A DNA stretch of 64,000 bases from Rhodobacter sp. (GTDB taxonomy: Bacteria > Pseudomonadota > Alphaproteobacteria > Rhodobacterales > Rhodobacteraceae): NCBI GenBank assembly GCA_022824145.1, contig JAJEAY010000103.1:1-64000 (forward strand), read 5' to 3'. Position numbers and translations under genes: made by a program. The notes beneath the pieces were generated by a model that worked only from the letters and a program-made list of their open reading frames with translations, made no database searches and had not been told where the DNA came from. Below are positions 25,712-34,655 of this stretch, in pieces (position 1 is the first letter of the stretch; every line of letters starts with the position of its first letter).

Positions 25712-26448
25712 GGGATATTCCTTTCTTCAGGTCGTGCAGGCAGATAGCGGAGCTCGACGAGTGCTTCGACCCCGGCCAGAACCGCGGATTTCAGATCGGT
25801 CCCGTTGACATGCGGCGCATCGTCTGCCACCGATCCCACCGTCAGCGGGTCAAAGGGCAGCCCGAGTGCTGGATAGGCATCGGCCATCGCGGCGCGCGAC
25901 TTGCAGGCTGGACCGGTCATGATGACCGTGCCCAGATGATATCCGTAACGGGTGAGGCGCTGTGCGACTCCTGCGATCTTGCGACCGCTGATATGGATGC
26001 TGTGGTTGCCTGGACAGTATTCGCCCGTCACCGGACCGACCTCTGCCTTGATATCGAGCGACAGGAACGCCCGTTGCAGTGCCGCCGCAAGCTGCGAGAA
26101 CCGCTCCACTGGTCCTGACCGCGGCTCGGGATGGGACGCGACCAGATCGATGACCAGAGCATTCCGGTCATATACTACGAGATGGCCGCCTGTGGGTCGT
26201 ATGACTGGCGCGAAGCCGTGGGCGCGGACCTGACTAGCAGCGGCTGAATAACCCGGACGATGGCTGTCGCGGCGTGAAAACGCGGCAGTCGGAGCAGGGC
26301 GGAACATGCGAAGCGCTCCCGGCAGTCCCGCAGAGAAGCCTGAAAGCCTCTCTCTGACGAAGGCCATGTCGTCTTCCGGACCGCCGATGCCTTCTTCCAG
26401 AAACTCTACAGGTTCACCGAACGCCGCACTCACGGTCTCAGGCCGCAT
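25708..26448 (-). CDS. Lipoate-protein ligase A-like protein
   Basis: This biotin/lipoyl transferase-fold protein contains the lipoyl-AMP binding motif VIRPTGGHLVVYD and a lysine in GRKIAGVAQRLTR, as in LplA/LipM/octanoyltransferase-like proteins. From the ATG at 26448 it has 246 aa and overlaps the FBP-type aldolase stop by 11 bp; a TTG at 26499 is possible but overlaps more. No good ribosome-binding site is seen. Its place three genes from a free lipoyl protein and E1 genes makes it the likely dedicated lipoylation enzyme of that system. Whether it uses lipoate or octanoyl-ACP cannot be read. Confidence 0.8.
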   Translation of the reverse strand: MRPETVSAAFGEPVEFLEEGIGGPEDDMAFVRERLSGFSAGLPGALRMFRPAPTAAFSRRDSHRPGYSAAASQVRAHGFAPVIRPTGGHLVVYDRNALVIDLVASHPEPRSGPVERFSQLAAALQRAFLSLDIKAEVGPVTGEYCPGNHSIHISGRKIAGVAQRLTRYGYHLGTVIMTGPACKSRAAMADAYPALGLPFDPLTVGSVADDAPHVNGTDLKSAVLAGVEALVELRYLPARPEERNIP

Positions 26449-27298
26449 CGCTTGCTGCGCCGAGCGTACCGCATGCGCCGTATTGGCGAAGTTTGTCAAC
26501 CGCCGCGACCGTCATGCGGCGGCGACCTTCCGCGACCGCGTCTTCGAACTGGCTGTCGCCGTGCGACCACACCGCTTCGATGCCCGAGCGGAACGCATGG
26601 CGCAGATCGGTGTCGGCGTTGAACTTGCGGATACCTGCTTCACGCGCAGCACGGACGTCCTCTGCGGAGACCCCGGATGCGCCATGAAGCACCAGAGGAA
26701 TTCCGGTAGCGTCCCTGATCGCACTGATCCTCGGAATATCCAATGGTGGCGACTTGCCGTCAACAGTACCGTGGACGATGCCCGCCGAAACTGCCAGCAA
26801 ATCAACGCCGGTTTCCTTTGCGAACCGTTCGGCCTCACCGACATCGGTAAGATACTCATCCCAGTCCACCTCCTCGCCCGCATCCGGGATTCGACCGAGC
26901 TCGGCTTCAACGGGAATTCCGAAATCGTGGCAAATCTCAACCGTGCGTCGTGTATTCGCGATATTGGCATCAAGATCGAGATGCGCATAGTCACACATGA
27001 TCGAACTGAAGCCGAGCTTGATCGCCTCCAGCACCTCGTCCCATGGACCGTGGTCGAGATGGATCACATATTCCGCCTCCGACGCTTCCGCGATGCGCTT
27101 CGTCATCTCGAAGGCGCGCCGGAGCCCCATGTGAGGAACAATGGCACGGCCGACTTGAAGGAAAACGGGCGCGTTCGCTTCGATCGCCGCCCAGAGCAAA
27201 GCCTCTGTGGTTTCCTCGCTATGCATGTTGAACGCACCGACCGCATAGCCGCCAGCCTGTGCCTGATTGATGAGTTTCCAGGGATCAGCGTATGGCAT
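26438..27298 (-). CDS. Class II fructose/tagatose-bisphosphate aldolase family protein
   Basis: A TIM-barrel, zinc-dependent aldolase of 286 aa. Zinc and DHAP-binding motifs are visible: VIHLDHGPW, SSIMCDYAHLDLDANI, GIVHGTVDG and LVLHGASG. GatY/KbaY/FbaA relatives condense or split DHAP plus an aldehyde phosphate. With the FucA-type enzyme at the end of the operon there are two DHAP aldolases of different folds, so they probably act on different ketose phosphates or steps. It lies directly downstream of the free lipoyl protein. Confidence 0.9.
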   Translation of the reverse strand: MPYADPWKLINQAQAGGYAVGAFNMHSEETTEALLWAAIEANAPVFLQVGRAIVPHMGLRRAFEMTKRIAEASEAEYVIHLDHGPWDEVLEAIKLGFSSIMCDYAHLDLDANIANTRRTVEICHDFGIPVEAELGRIPDAGEEVDWDEYLTDVGEAERFAKETGVDLLAVSAGIVHGTVDGKSPPLDIPRISAIRDATGIPLVLHGASGVSAEDVRAAREAGIRKFNADTDLRHAFRSGIEAVWSHGDSQFEDAVAEGRRRMTVAAVDKLRQYGACGTLGAASDAA

Positions 27299-27307
27299 GG
27301 ATTTGTT

Positions 27308-27547
27308 TCATATCTCGACGACCGCGACAGGGGTGCGCACGGGAACGGTTTCGCCCGCCTGCACGAGGATCTCGACGATCCTTCCTGTCACAGGTGAAAG
27401 TATTTCGTCCTCGGTCTTCTCTGCCTCGGCGTTGGCGACGGGTTCTTCTTCGCTAACCTCATCGCCGACCTCTTTCAGCCAATTCGTGATCGTACCTTCG
27501 CTCATGCCCATGCCCCATTGGGGGAGCAGTACCTTCACCTTCGCCAT
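27308..27547 (-). CDS. Free-standing lipoyl-carrier protein (79 aa)
   Basis: The whole protein is one lipoyl domain: KVLLPQWGMGMSEGTITNWL at the start, the lipoyl-lysine loop AEAEKTEDEI with Lys44, and SPVTGRIVEILVQAGE. In E2 enzymes this domain is followed by an E1/E3-binding domain and an acyltransferase; both are absent and the stop codon is clean at 27308. The loop EKTE differs from the common DKA/DKV form. It lies 13 bp after the E1 beta gene. It could accept an acyl or hydroxyalkyl group from E1, with the transfer partner supplied by another protein, or serve as an electron carrier. Confidence 0.9.
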   Translation of the reverse strand: MAKVKVLLPQWGMGMSEGTITNWLKEVGDEVSEEEPVANAEAEKTEDEILSPVTGRIVEILVQAGETVPVRTPVAVVEI

Positions 27548-27560
27548 GAATAGGATCCTT

Positions 27561-28556
27561 TCAATGCTGCAGCACGCGGCGCATGGCAGTCTTGATCTTG
27601 GTTGCATTCGGATAGAGCTGCTGCTCCAGAACCGGCGCGAACGGAATCTGCGTATCCGGCGTTGTGATCCGGACAATCGGCGCCTTGAGCGCATCAAACG
27701 CCCGCTCCGCGACAATTGCCGAGATTTCAGCGGCTGCCCCGCAGGTGCGGTGCGCTGGATCGGCGATGACGAGCCGCCCGGTTTTCGTGACCGAATTCAG
27801 GATCGTGCCGCAATCGAGCGGCACCATGGTCCGCGGGTCGATCAACTCGACCGAAACGCCTTCCTCGCGAAGTTCGTTTGCAGCCTTCAAGGCATGAGGA
27901 ACCGCTCCCGAGATGGCGACGATGGTTACGTCAGTGCCTTCGACGACCGTCTTCGCCACTCCCAGAGGGATGCGGTATTCCTCGTCCGAAACATCTTCCT
28001 TCATGGACCAGAGTGGACATGCCTCGAAACAGATCACCGGGTCATCCAGATCGATGGCTGTCCTTAGAAGTCCCTTGGCATCGCTAGGCGAAACGGGTGT
28101 AATGATCTTCAGGCCCGGCACGTTCATCAGCATCGGATAGGGTCGGTCAGAGTGGTGCGCACCGGTAGAGAGTCCGTAGAACATAGCCGAACGGATTACG
28201 AGCGGGATCGAGGCCTGGCCCCCGAACATATAGCGGTTCTTGGCGATCTGGTTCACCAGTTGATCAAAGGCAAGGTACATGAAACTCGAATAGGAAAGAT
28301 CCACGATCGGCCTCAACCCCGTCATCGCTGCGCCCGCGGCTACGCCCACAATCGCCTCTTCGGAGATCGGCGTGTTGCGAATGCGGTCTGGACCGAAGAT
28401 CGTCAGGAAATCTCCCCTGTCGGAACGGCTCTTTCCGCCCGTCGTGCCATAGACATTGGCCTCGACGTCTTCACCGATGATGATGACATCCCCATCGGAT
28501 TCCATTGCTTCGCGCTGGGCGGCGCCGATTGCGCCAAGATAGCTCATCAGAGGCAT
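27561..28556 (-). CDS. TPP-dependent dehydrogenase E1 beta subunit (acetoin/pyruvate type)
   Basis: This 331-aa protein resembles AcoB/PdhB: GEDVEANVYGTTGG, the TPP-contact Glu in RIRNTPISEEAIVGVAAGAA, and RPIVDLSYSSFMYLAFDQLV. With E1 alpha it forms an alpha2-beta2 enzyme that decarboxylates a 2-oxoacid or cleaves an acyloin and passes the product to a lipoyl group. Its start overlaps the E1 alpha stop by 10 bp. The partner lipoyl protein is the next gene. Confidence 0.92.
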   Translation of the reverse strand: MPLMSYLGAIGAAQREAMESDGDVIIIGEDVEANVYGTTGGKSRSDRGDFLTIFGPDRIRNTPISEEAIVGVAAGAAMTGLRPIVDLSYSSFMYLAFDQLVNQIAKNRYMFGGQASIPLVIRSAMFYGLSTGAHHSDRPYPMLMNVPGLKIITPVSPSDAKGLLRTAIDLDDPVICFEACPLWSMKEDVSDEEYRIPLGVAKTVVEGTDVTIVAISGAVPHALKAANELREEGVSVELIDPRTMVPLDCGTILNSVTKTGRLVIADPAHRTCGAAAEISAIVAERAFDALKAPIVRITTPDTQIPFAPVLEQQLYPNATKIKTAMRRVLQH

Positions 28557-29539
28557 GGCAGCGTCTCCACGGGATTGGTGTAGAGATCCTCGAACGCAGC
28601 TGCGGTATCCGGGTCAGGGCTGTTTTCGGCGAAGCGCACTGCCTCCTCGACTTCCTGAAGTACGGCGGCGTCCATCGCGTCCATCGCGTCATCGTCCGCC
28701 AAGCCGTTTCCGACGAGCCACGCCCGGAAGATCGCGATGGGGTCGCGCGCCTTCCATCTCTCCTTTTCGCTGGCATCGCGGTAGTCAACGCCGAGACGCA
28801 GGCCCTCCGAATGCTCGTTGAAGCGGTAGGTCACGACTTCGACCAGCGTTGGTCCTTTGCCTGCACGCGCCCGGTTCACCGCCCTCCGTACCGACTCGAA
28901 TACCTTGAGCACATCCTGCCCGTCCTCGACCCGGACTCCTTGCATGCCAAAGCCGGACGCGCGCTCCGCAACGGATCCTGCCGTGACGGTGCGGGCTGGG
29001 GTCGAGAGGGCATATTGGTTGTTTTCGCAGAGAAACACGACCGGCAGCCCCCAGATGGAGGCGAGATTCATCGACTCGTATAGTCCGCCTTGGTTTGCCG
29101 CACCATCGCCGAAGAAGGCGAGCGCGACTTGGCCTGTTTTCTTGATCCTTGCGGTCAGAGCCGCACCGGTTGCGATCGGAATGGACGAGCCGACGATTCC
29201 CGATTCGCCGAGGCTTCCCACCGAGAAATCGGCGAGGTGAAGCGAGCCACCCTTTCCGCCGCAGACGCCGGTTGCCTTGCCGACAAGCTCAGCCATCAAC
29301 GGGCCGAGCCTGGAACCTTTGCCGATCGGATGTCCGTGACTCCGATGATTGCCTGTCATGTAGTCGCCGTCGTCAAGCGCCATCGTAGCACCAACAACCT
29401 GTGCCTCCTGTCCGATCGATGTATGGACCGTGCCCGGAATCTGGCCGAACCTGACCATCTTCGAGCAGCGCTCGTCAAAGCGCCGGATCCGCAGCATCCG
29501 TCGCTGCATCTCAAGAAGGACGTCTTTCTGCAGGTTCAT
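28547..29539 (-). CDS. TPP-dependent dehydrogenase E1 alpha subunit (acetoin/pyruvate type)
   Basis: A 330-aa AcoA/PdhA-like subunit with the TPP diphosphate motif GDGAANQGGLYESMNLASIW followed by CENNQYALST, and MTGNHRSHGHPIGKG. The ATG at 29539 has GGAAGA six bases upstream and matches family length; a GTG further up at 29560 overlaps the kinase stop. It lies downstream of the FGGY kinase and upstream of E1 beta in one operon. The YALSTP segment is as in acetoin dehydrogenase-type E1, but substrate cannot be assigned. Confidence 0.92.
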   Translation of the reverse strand: MNLQKDVLLEMQRRMLRIRRFDERCSKMVRFGQIPGTVHTSIGQEAQVVGATMALDDGDYMTGNHRSHGHPIGKGSRLGPLMAELVGKATGVCGGKGGSLHLADFSVGSLGESGIVGSSIPIATGAALTARIKKTGQVALAFFGDGAANQGGLYESMNLASIWGLPVVFLCENNQYALSTPARTVTAGSVAERASGFGMQGVRVEDGQDVLKVFESVRRAVNRARAGKGPTLVEVVTYRFNEHSEGLRLGVDYRDASEKERWKARDPIAIFRAWLVGNGLADDDAMDAMDAAVLQEVEEAVRFAENSPDPDTAAAFEDLYTNPVETLPCL

Positions 29540-29556
29540 GGTGATCTTCCAGTTTG

Positions 29557-31050
29557 TCACAGTTCCGAGGCCAACGCCTGCTGCTGCCGCAGGTGCCGTG
29601 CATAGGCATCATTGAAATCTTCCTTCCGCTCCGGTCGCGGCTCGAAGCGGCGGTCGATCCGGACCATCTGGGCGATCGCGTCTCCAACATTCGATCTCGC
29701 GCCGGCTGCGACCGCGCCGCAGACTGCAGCGCCCTTGGTGCCGAACTCATTGCCGTCGGCGATCTCGACCGGTAGTCCGAGCGCATCGGCAAACATCTGG
29801 GCCCACTCGTCGCTCTTGGAAACGCCGCCGGCCAGCCGGATCGACTCCGGACGCACCGCATCCGATCCCTCAAGCAGGCGTTCTATGTCGGTACGATGGG
29901 CGCAGACGATGCCCTCGAACACTGCATGAAGCACATCGCCAAGCCCGTCGCCCGCGTTCATGCCGACAAGACCTGCGGGTCGGCCGTTGAAGAGATTCGG
30001 AAGGAAGGTCATGGTTGAAGGCTTCGGGGCGCGTTCCGCGATCAGCCTGTTGATATAGGCGTACAGTGACCGGCCCTCCGTTACCTGCCGAACTTTCTCC
30101 GCGCCTAGGAACGTTTCCAGCACCCATTCGAGATTGCTCCCCGAAGTAGCTGAAGCGGTGCTTGCAAGGCAAAGGCCGCCTGCCGGATAGACCGACTGAT
30201 GATTAGGCAGAGGGTCGCGGCACGGTTCCCGGTGCAGCGTGGAGGCAATGGAGAACGTGCCGCCGATAACGCCAAGCTGGTCGGATCGGGTAATGCCTGA
30301 AGCAAGTGAGCAGGCGATGATGTCATACGCGCCGCGGGCGACCGGCGTTCCTTTCATCAGGCCGGATTCCGATGCAGCCTCACCCGTCACGCTTCCCGCC
30401 AGTTCAACGGCTTCGCCGACCGGTGGCAGCTTGTCCGCCCAAGCGCCGATTCCGAGTGCGTCTAGCGCTTCGGTTGCCCACGTGTTTCGTTCATAGTCCC
30501 ACATGCCGGGACAGGTGGCGTCTGTCAGGTCGGTCGAGACTTCGCCGGTGAGCCTCAGCCGAAGGAAATCCTTGCACCAAAGTATATGGGACGTGCGTTC
30601 TAGAGCTGCTGACTCATGCTTCTGCAGCCAGGCGAGGATCGCTGATGTATGGCCGGGAAAGATGCGGGTATGCACCGTGCGCTCCGCTTTCTGCGCCCTC
30701 CCGTCTTCGTACCAGCGTGAAACGATCCTCTCCGACCGGGTATCGGTCGACACGATGGCGGGTCGGGTGGGCCTCCCCTCGGCGTCCACAAAGAACGCGC
30801 CTGCACCGAACCCGGACGGAGTCACAGCGATTATGTCTCTCGGAGCGGTTCCAGTGCGCTCGAGCAGCGACCGGATCGCCGATGCCGTTTCCGCCCAAAG
30901 CCGGTCTGGGTCGCGTTCGGTCAAACCGGGGGCAGGGATGTCCATCGGAACGCTGCGACCCTCAGTGGCAAGTTCGTTGCCGTCGAGATCGAACAGTCCC
31001 GCCTTAGTGACTGTTCCGCCTGAGTCGATGCCTATCAGGCGCTCAGCCAT
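29557..31050 (-). CDS. FGGY-family carbohydrate kinase
   Basis: A 497-aa actin/hexokinase-fold kinase. The start GIDSGGTVTKAGLFDLDG holds the phosphate-1 loop, and the C-terminal ADGNEFGTKGAAVCGAVAAG is typical. The family phosphorylates polyols and ketoses such as glycerol, xylulose, ribulose or erythritol. The ATG at 31050 overlaps the stop of the GlpD-like gene, so the two are translationally coupled, as in the erythritol genes eryA-eryB of rhizobia and Brucella. That points to a polyol phosphate as the intermediate, but this is inference. Confidence 0.92.
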   Translation of the reverse strand: MAERLIGIDSGGTVTKAGLFDLDGNELATEGRSVPMDIPAPGLTERDPDRLWAETASAIRSLLERTGTAPRDIIAVTPSGFGAGAFFVDAEGRPTRPAIVSTDTRSERIVSRWYEDGRAQKAERTVHTRIFPGHTSAILAWLQKHESAALERTSHILWCKDFLRLRLTGEVSTDLTDATCPGMWDYERNTWATEALDALGIGAWADKLPPVGEAVELAGSVTGEAASESGLMKGTPVARGAYDIIACSLASGITRSDQLGVIGGTFSIASTLHREPCRDPLPNHQSVYPAGGLCLASTASATSGSNLEWVLETFLGAEKVRQVTEGRSLYAYINRLIAERAPKPSTMTFLPNLFNGRPAGLVGMNAGDGLGDVLHAVFEGIVCAHRTDIERLLEGSDAVRPESIRLAGGVSKSDEWAQMFADALGLPVEIADGNEFGTKGAAVCGAVAAGARSNVGDAIAQMVRIDRRFEPRPERKEDFNDAYARHLRQQQALASEL

Positions 31051-32747
31051 CAGGCCGCGTCCAGCCGCAGCCTGTGACGCTCGGTCACTAGCGCTGCGGT
31101 TGCCTCGATTTCCTCCGCTTGCCGGGCTTCGTTCCAGCCGAGTCGGCGGGCGGCGATTCCGGCAATCCATTCCAGCGACTCCCGGGTCAGCTTTCCCTCA
31201 AAGGCAAGCAGCGTGCGGCGCTGGACGATGTCTTCCAGCCGCGTAATGCGTTCGTTCACGGCAATCCAGTCGATTTCGGCTGGCGAGAAGCCGGACATCA
31301 TCGGTTCGCCGCTGCATTCACTTTCCGCATTGGCCACTTCCGCGGCCCGGCTGCCATAGCGCCAGGCAAGAGCCTTTGCGCGCGCTTCCCCGATGCCGGC
31401 TCGGACGGCAAGCTCTTTGGCCCAATTCTCCTGTGCTTCGTCTCCGATCGGGAATTCGCGACCGCCGCCGATCGGAATGTTTCTGGTGGAGACCGTCCGG
31501 CTCTGCCCGAGGTGGGAAAGGACCGCGTCCGCGACCTGCTCGGCGCAGGCGCGGAAGGTGGTCCATTTGCCGCCAACCAGCGTGAAGACGTGGAATGGCC
31601 TGTCGTCCGTTGGCTGAAACTTGTGGAATTTGTGGTCGCGGCTGATTTCCCCTGGACTGACACCTTCGGTAAGGGGCAGGGGCCGCACTCCCGCGACGGT
31701 GTAGACGATATCCTCGTGTGAGAAAGCTATGCCCGGCAGGACCGCTTTCATTACGCCGAATATATAGTCGATCTCTTCGTCTGAACAGCGCTTGTCGTCA
31801 GGCTCGTCGGAACGCATGTCAGTGGCGCCGAGAAAGAGCCGGTCTTCACCTAGAGGCAGGACGATGCAGAAGCGCATATCATCCGCCTCGAAGTAGAGCA
31901 TCCGACCGTCGAGCGTGTCTGCCAGCGTCCGGTTGCGGACGACCACATGCGAACCCTTCGTTCCGCCGACCATGCGCAACGTGAGTCCGAGTCCTGACTG
32001 GACCTGATCGGCCCATGCTCCCGCCATGTTGATGACGAGACGGGGTTTCACCGGAAAGGTTCGGCCGGAGACAGCATCGCGCAATCCAAGCGCGCCCTCT
32101 GAAAGCCCGGTCGCTTCCATATACGGAATGGCCATTGCCTCAGGGCAGGCCCGTTCTCCGTCATCAATCATCTCGATCACCAGCCGCTCCGGTTGGGTCA
32201 TAAGAGAATCGTGGTATTCCGCGACTGCCCTGATGCGGTCGCTGAGTTGCGGAACGAGGCGGCGAGCCTGCGCGCGCGAAACCATCCGGTGCCGAGGAAG
32301 CGTCCGGCGGAAACTTCCAAACCGGTCGTAGACTACAAGGCCGGCTTTTACGGCCAACACACCCTTGCCGCCCGGCTTGCTTGCAATCCCCAGAAAACGA
32401 AGCGGCGCTAGCAGCGCACCGCCGAACCATGAACGGAGCGGCACCCAAATCTTTAGTGGTCGCACTTGATGGGGTGCGTTGACCAGCAGCAGGTTGCGCT
32501 CTTCCGCACTTTCCCGGACAAGTGAAATTTCGCCGGTTTCAAGATACTTCAGCCCTCCGTGGGCAAGCCGGGTCGGCGCAGCGCTCGCGCCGCTGGAGAA
32601 GTCGCGCTTTTCAACCAGAAGCGTCGGCACGCCCTGCAGGCAGAGATCGCGGAACAGTCCGGCACCATTGCATCCTCCGCCGACAATCACGATATCGGGA
32701 TGGTGCCCTTTCTCCAGCCTTTGAATCAGAATTTGCCGAGGTACCAT
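31050..32747 (-). CDS. GlpD-like FAD-dependent polyol-phosphate dehydrogenase
   Basis: This 565-aa flavoprotein has the N-terminal dinucleotide fold DIVIVGGGCNGAGLFRDL, the GlpD motifs RDFSSGASAAPTRLAHGGLK and YHDSLMTQPERLV, and the C-terminal GGKWTTFRACAEQVAD. GlpD oxidises glycerol 3-phosphate to DHAP at the membrane and passes electrons to quinone. EryB, its homologue, oxidises erythritol 4-phosphate. Coupling with an FGGY kinase and nearby DHAP aldolases suggests a sugar-alcohol phosphate substrate that yields a ketose phosphate. Followed upstream by the ABC transporter genes. Confidence 0.92.
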   Translation of the reverse strand: MVPRQILIQRLEKGHHPDIVIVGGGCNGAGLFRDLCLQGVPTLLVEKRDFSSGASAAPTRLAHGGLKYLETGEISLVRESAEERNLLLVNAPHQVRPLKIWVPLRSWFGGALLAPLRFLGIASKPGGKGVLAVKAGLVVYDRFGSFRRTLPRHRMVSRAQARRLVPQLSDRIRAVAEYHDSLMTQPERLVIEMIDDGERACPEAMAIPYMEATGLSEGALGLRDAVSGRTFPVKPRLVINMAGAWADQVQSGLGLTLRMVGGTKGSHVVVRNRTLADTLDGRMLYFEADDMRFCIVLPLGEDRLFLGATDMRSDEPDDKRCSDEEIDYIFGVMKAVLPGIAFSHEDIVYTVAGVRPLPLTEGVSPGEISRDHKFHKFQPTDDRPFHVFTLVGGKWTTFRACAEQVADAVLSHLGQSRTVSTRNIPIGGGREFPIGDEAQENWAKELAVRAGIGEARAKALAWRYGSRAAEVANAESECSGEPMMSGFSPAEIDWIAVNERITRLEDIVQRRTLLAFEGKLTRESLEWIAGIAARRLGWNEARQAEEIEATAALVTERHRLRLDAA

Positions 32748-32755
32748 GACCTGCC

Positions 32756-33805
32756 TCAGTTCAGGCGCTCGCCAGAGGTGGCATCGAACAGAAAAAGCCG
32801 TTTGGAATCGATCCTGACGGATTCGGCGGCGCCGAGTTCCGCCCGGTAGTCACGGTCAGCCTTGACCTCGATCAGCACGTCTCCGGTGCGCAGGCTGAGA
32901 TATGTAATGTCGCCGGTCGGTTCGACGCCGAAAACCTCGCCCGTCACCTGTGGTGCGCTTCCGCCAATGGAGCAGTCCTCCGGCCGGAAGCCGAGGATCA
33001 CTTGGCCGGAATGCGTCGAGTCGATATCCTCGACACGGATTCCCTGCGCGACGAAAATCCCGCGCTCCAGTGCTCCATTGACGAGATTCATCGGGGGTGA
33101 TCCGATGAATCCGGCGACAAACGTATTGGACGGATCGTTGTAGATTTCGTCAGGCGTGCCGATTTGCTGGATTGCTCCCCCTTCCATGATGACGATTCGG
33201 TCGGCCAGCGTCATCGCCTCGATCTGATCGTGGGTGACGTAGACGGTGGTGATCTTCAGTTCGCGCTGGATGTGCTTGATCTGCACGCGCATCGCCTGGC
33301 GCAGCTTGGCATCGAGATTGGACAGCGGCTCGTCCATAAGGAACGCCTGCGGCTTGCGTACGATGGCGCGCGCGAGAGCCGCGCGCTGGCGCTGGCCACC
33401 CGAAAGAGCGGAAGGCTTTCGGTCAAGATAGTCTGTCAGCTCCACCAACGCGGCGGCGTTAAGGACCTGCGCGTTCTGATCAGCTGCCGGAACGCCGCGC
33501 ATCCGAAGAGGGAATCGAATGTTTTCGTAGACCGTCATGTTCGGGTAGAGCGCGTAACCCTGGAATACCATTGCCACGTCACGGTCGCGGGCATCGATGT
33601 CATTCATCAGTTCGCCGTTCATGCGGATTTCACCCTCGCTGGGTTCCTCCAGTCCGGCAATCATCCGCATCGTGGTGGTCTTTCCGCATCCCGAAGGACC
33701 GAGCAGGACCACAAATTCCTCGTCGGCGATTTCGACATTCACGTCGCGCACGCCCCAGAACGCGCCCCAGCGCTTCTGGATTCTGGACAGCTCGATCCGT
33801 GCCAT
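32756..33805 (-). CDS. CUT1 ABC transporter ATP-binding protein (UgpC/MalK type)
   Basis: A 349-aa ATPase with Walker A GPSGCGKTT, signature LSGGQRQRAALARA, Walker B AFLMDEPLSNLD, switch His in YVTHDQIEAM, and a C-terminal OB-type regulatory domain as in MalK/UgpC. It energises the two permeases encoded just upstream. Because the second CUT1 importer at 50.6-53.9 kb has no ATPase gene nearby, this protein could be shared, as known for some promiscuous MalK/MsiK proteins. Confidence 0.95.
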   Translation of the reverse strand: MARIELSRIQKRWGAFWGVRDVNVEIADEEFVVLLGPSGCGKTTTMRMIAGLEEPSEGEIRMNGELMNDIDARDRDVAMVFQGYALYPNMTVYENIRFPLRMRGVPAADQNAQVLNAAALVELTDYLDRKPSALSGGQRQRAALARAIVRKPQAFLMDEPLSNLDAKLRQAMRVQIKHIQRELKITTVYVTHDQIEAMTLADRIVIMEGGAIQQIGTPDEIYNDPSNTFVAGFIGSPPMNLVNGALERGIFVAQGIRVEDIDSTHSGQVILGFRPEDCSIGGSAPQVTGEVFGVEPTGDITYLSLRTGDVLIEVKADRDYRAELGAAESVRIDSKRLFLFDATSGERLN

Positions 33806-33809
33806 GGTC

Positions 33810-34652
33810 CTATCCTTTGACGGCGCCCATCGTCAGACCCCGGCTGAGGTGTTTCTGGATGGCGATGACCACCAGAAATATCGGAATGAAGGCGATGAAG
33901 GCGACGAGGGCGATTGAGTTGTAAATGACGCCGTCCGTGCCGGCGGTGAAGTTGGCGAGCGCCACGGAGAGCGTATAGGCGTTTGGCGTCGATGCGATCA
34001 GCAGCGTAAAGAGGAATTCGTTGATGGCGAAGATCATAGCGATCACGCTTGCGGTAATGATTCCAGGCAGAATTGCTGGAATGATGATCTCCCAGAGGAT
34101 CCGCAGGTCCGAGGCGCCGTCCGTTCGAGCGGCATCCTCAAGCTCTTTCGGTATATCCAGCATATACGAACGGATGATCCAGGTGACGACGCTCAGATTG
34201 ATTGCCGCGAAGACGATCATCAGCGCCCAGACCGTATCGAGCAACTGAAGATTCTTGAACAGGAAGAAAATCGGTATCGCGACGATGGCCGGTGCCATCA
34301 TCCGGGTCGACAGGATGTAGAAGCCGATGTCGTCGCGCCCGCGGTAGGTGTAACGGCTCAGGGAAAAAGCCGCCGGAATTGCGAGAACGAGATCGATCGC
34401 GACCGAGCCGACTATCGCCAGCATCGAGTTCCTCAGGTATTTGGCCATCGGCCACTGTTCCCAGAGCTGTCGCCAGGCATCGAGCGACCAGGTCGGCCAG
34501 TAGATCGGCTGCGGCGTGATGATTTCAACGCGGGGCCGGAGCCCGATGGAGAGAAACCAAAGCGTGGGGGCAAGGCAAACGGCTGCCCAGGCGCCAAGGA
34601 TAAGGTAACGAACGATCAGGCTTTCGCCTCTGGATCTGCGGGCGAGTGCCAT
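33810..34652 (-). CDS. CUT1 ABC transporter permease (MalG type)
   Basis: A 280-aa inner-membrane protein with six predicted helices and the EAA loop ELEDAARTDGASDLRILWEI, which contacts the ATPase. The first helix (YLILGAWAAVCLAPTLWFLS) and the C-terminus KHLSRGLTMGAVKG are typical of the MalG class. It lies 3 bp downstream of the MalF-type permease and 4 bp upstream of the ATPase gene. Confidence 0.94.
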   Translation of the reverse strand: MALARRSRGESLIVRYLILGAWAAVCLAPTLWFLSIGLRPRVEIITPQPIYWPTWSLDAWRQLWEQWPMAKYLRNSMLAIVGSVAIDLVLAIPAAFSLSRYTYRGRDDIGFYILSTRMMAPAIVAIPIFFLFKNLQLLDTVWALMIVFAAINLSVVTWIIRSYMLDIPKELEDAARTDGASDLRILWEIIIPAILPGIITASVIAMIFAINEFLFTLLIASTPNAYTLSVALANFTAGTDGVIYNSIALVAFIAFIPIFLVVIAIQKHLSRGLTMGAVKG

Positions 34653-34655
34653 CGG

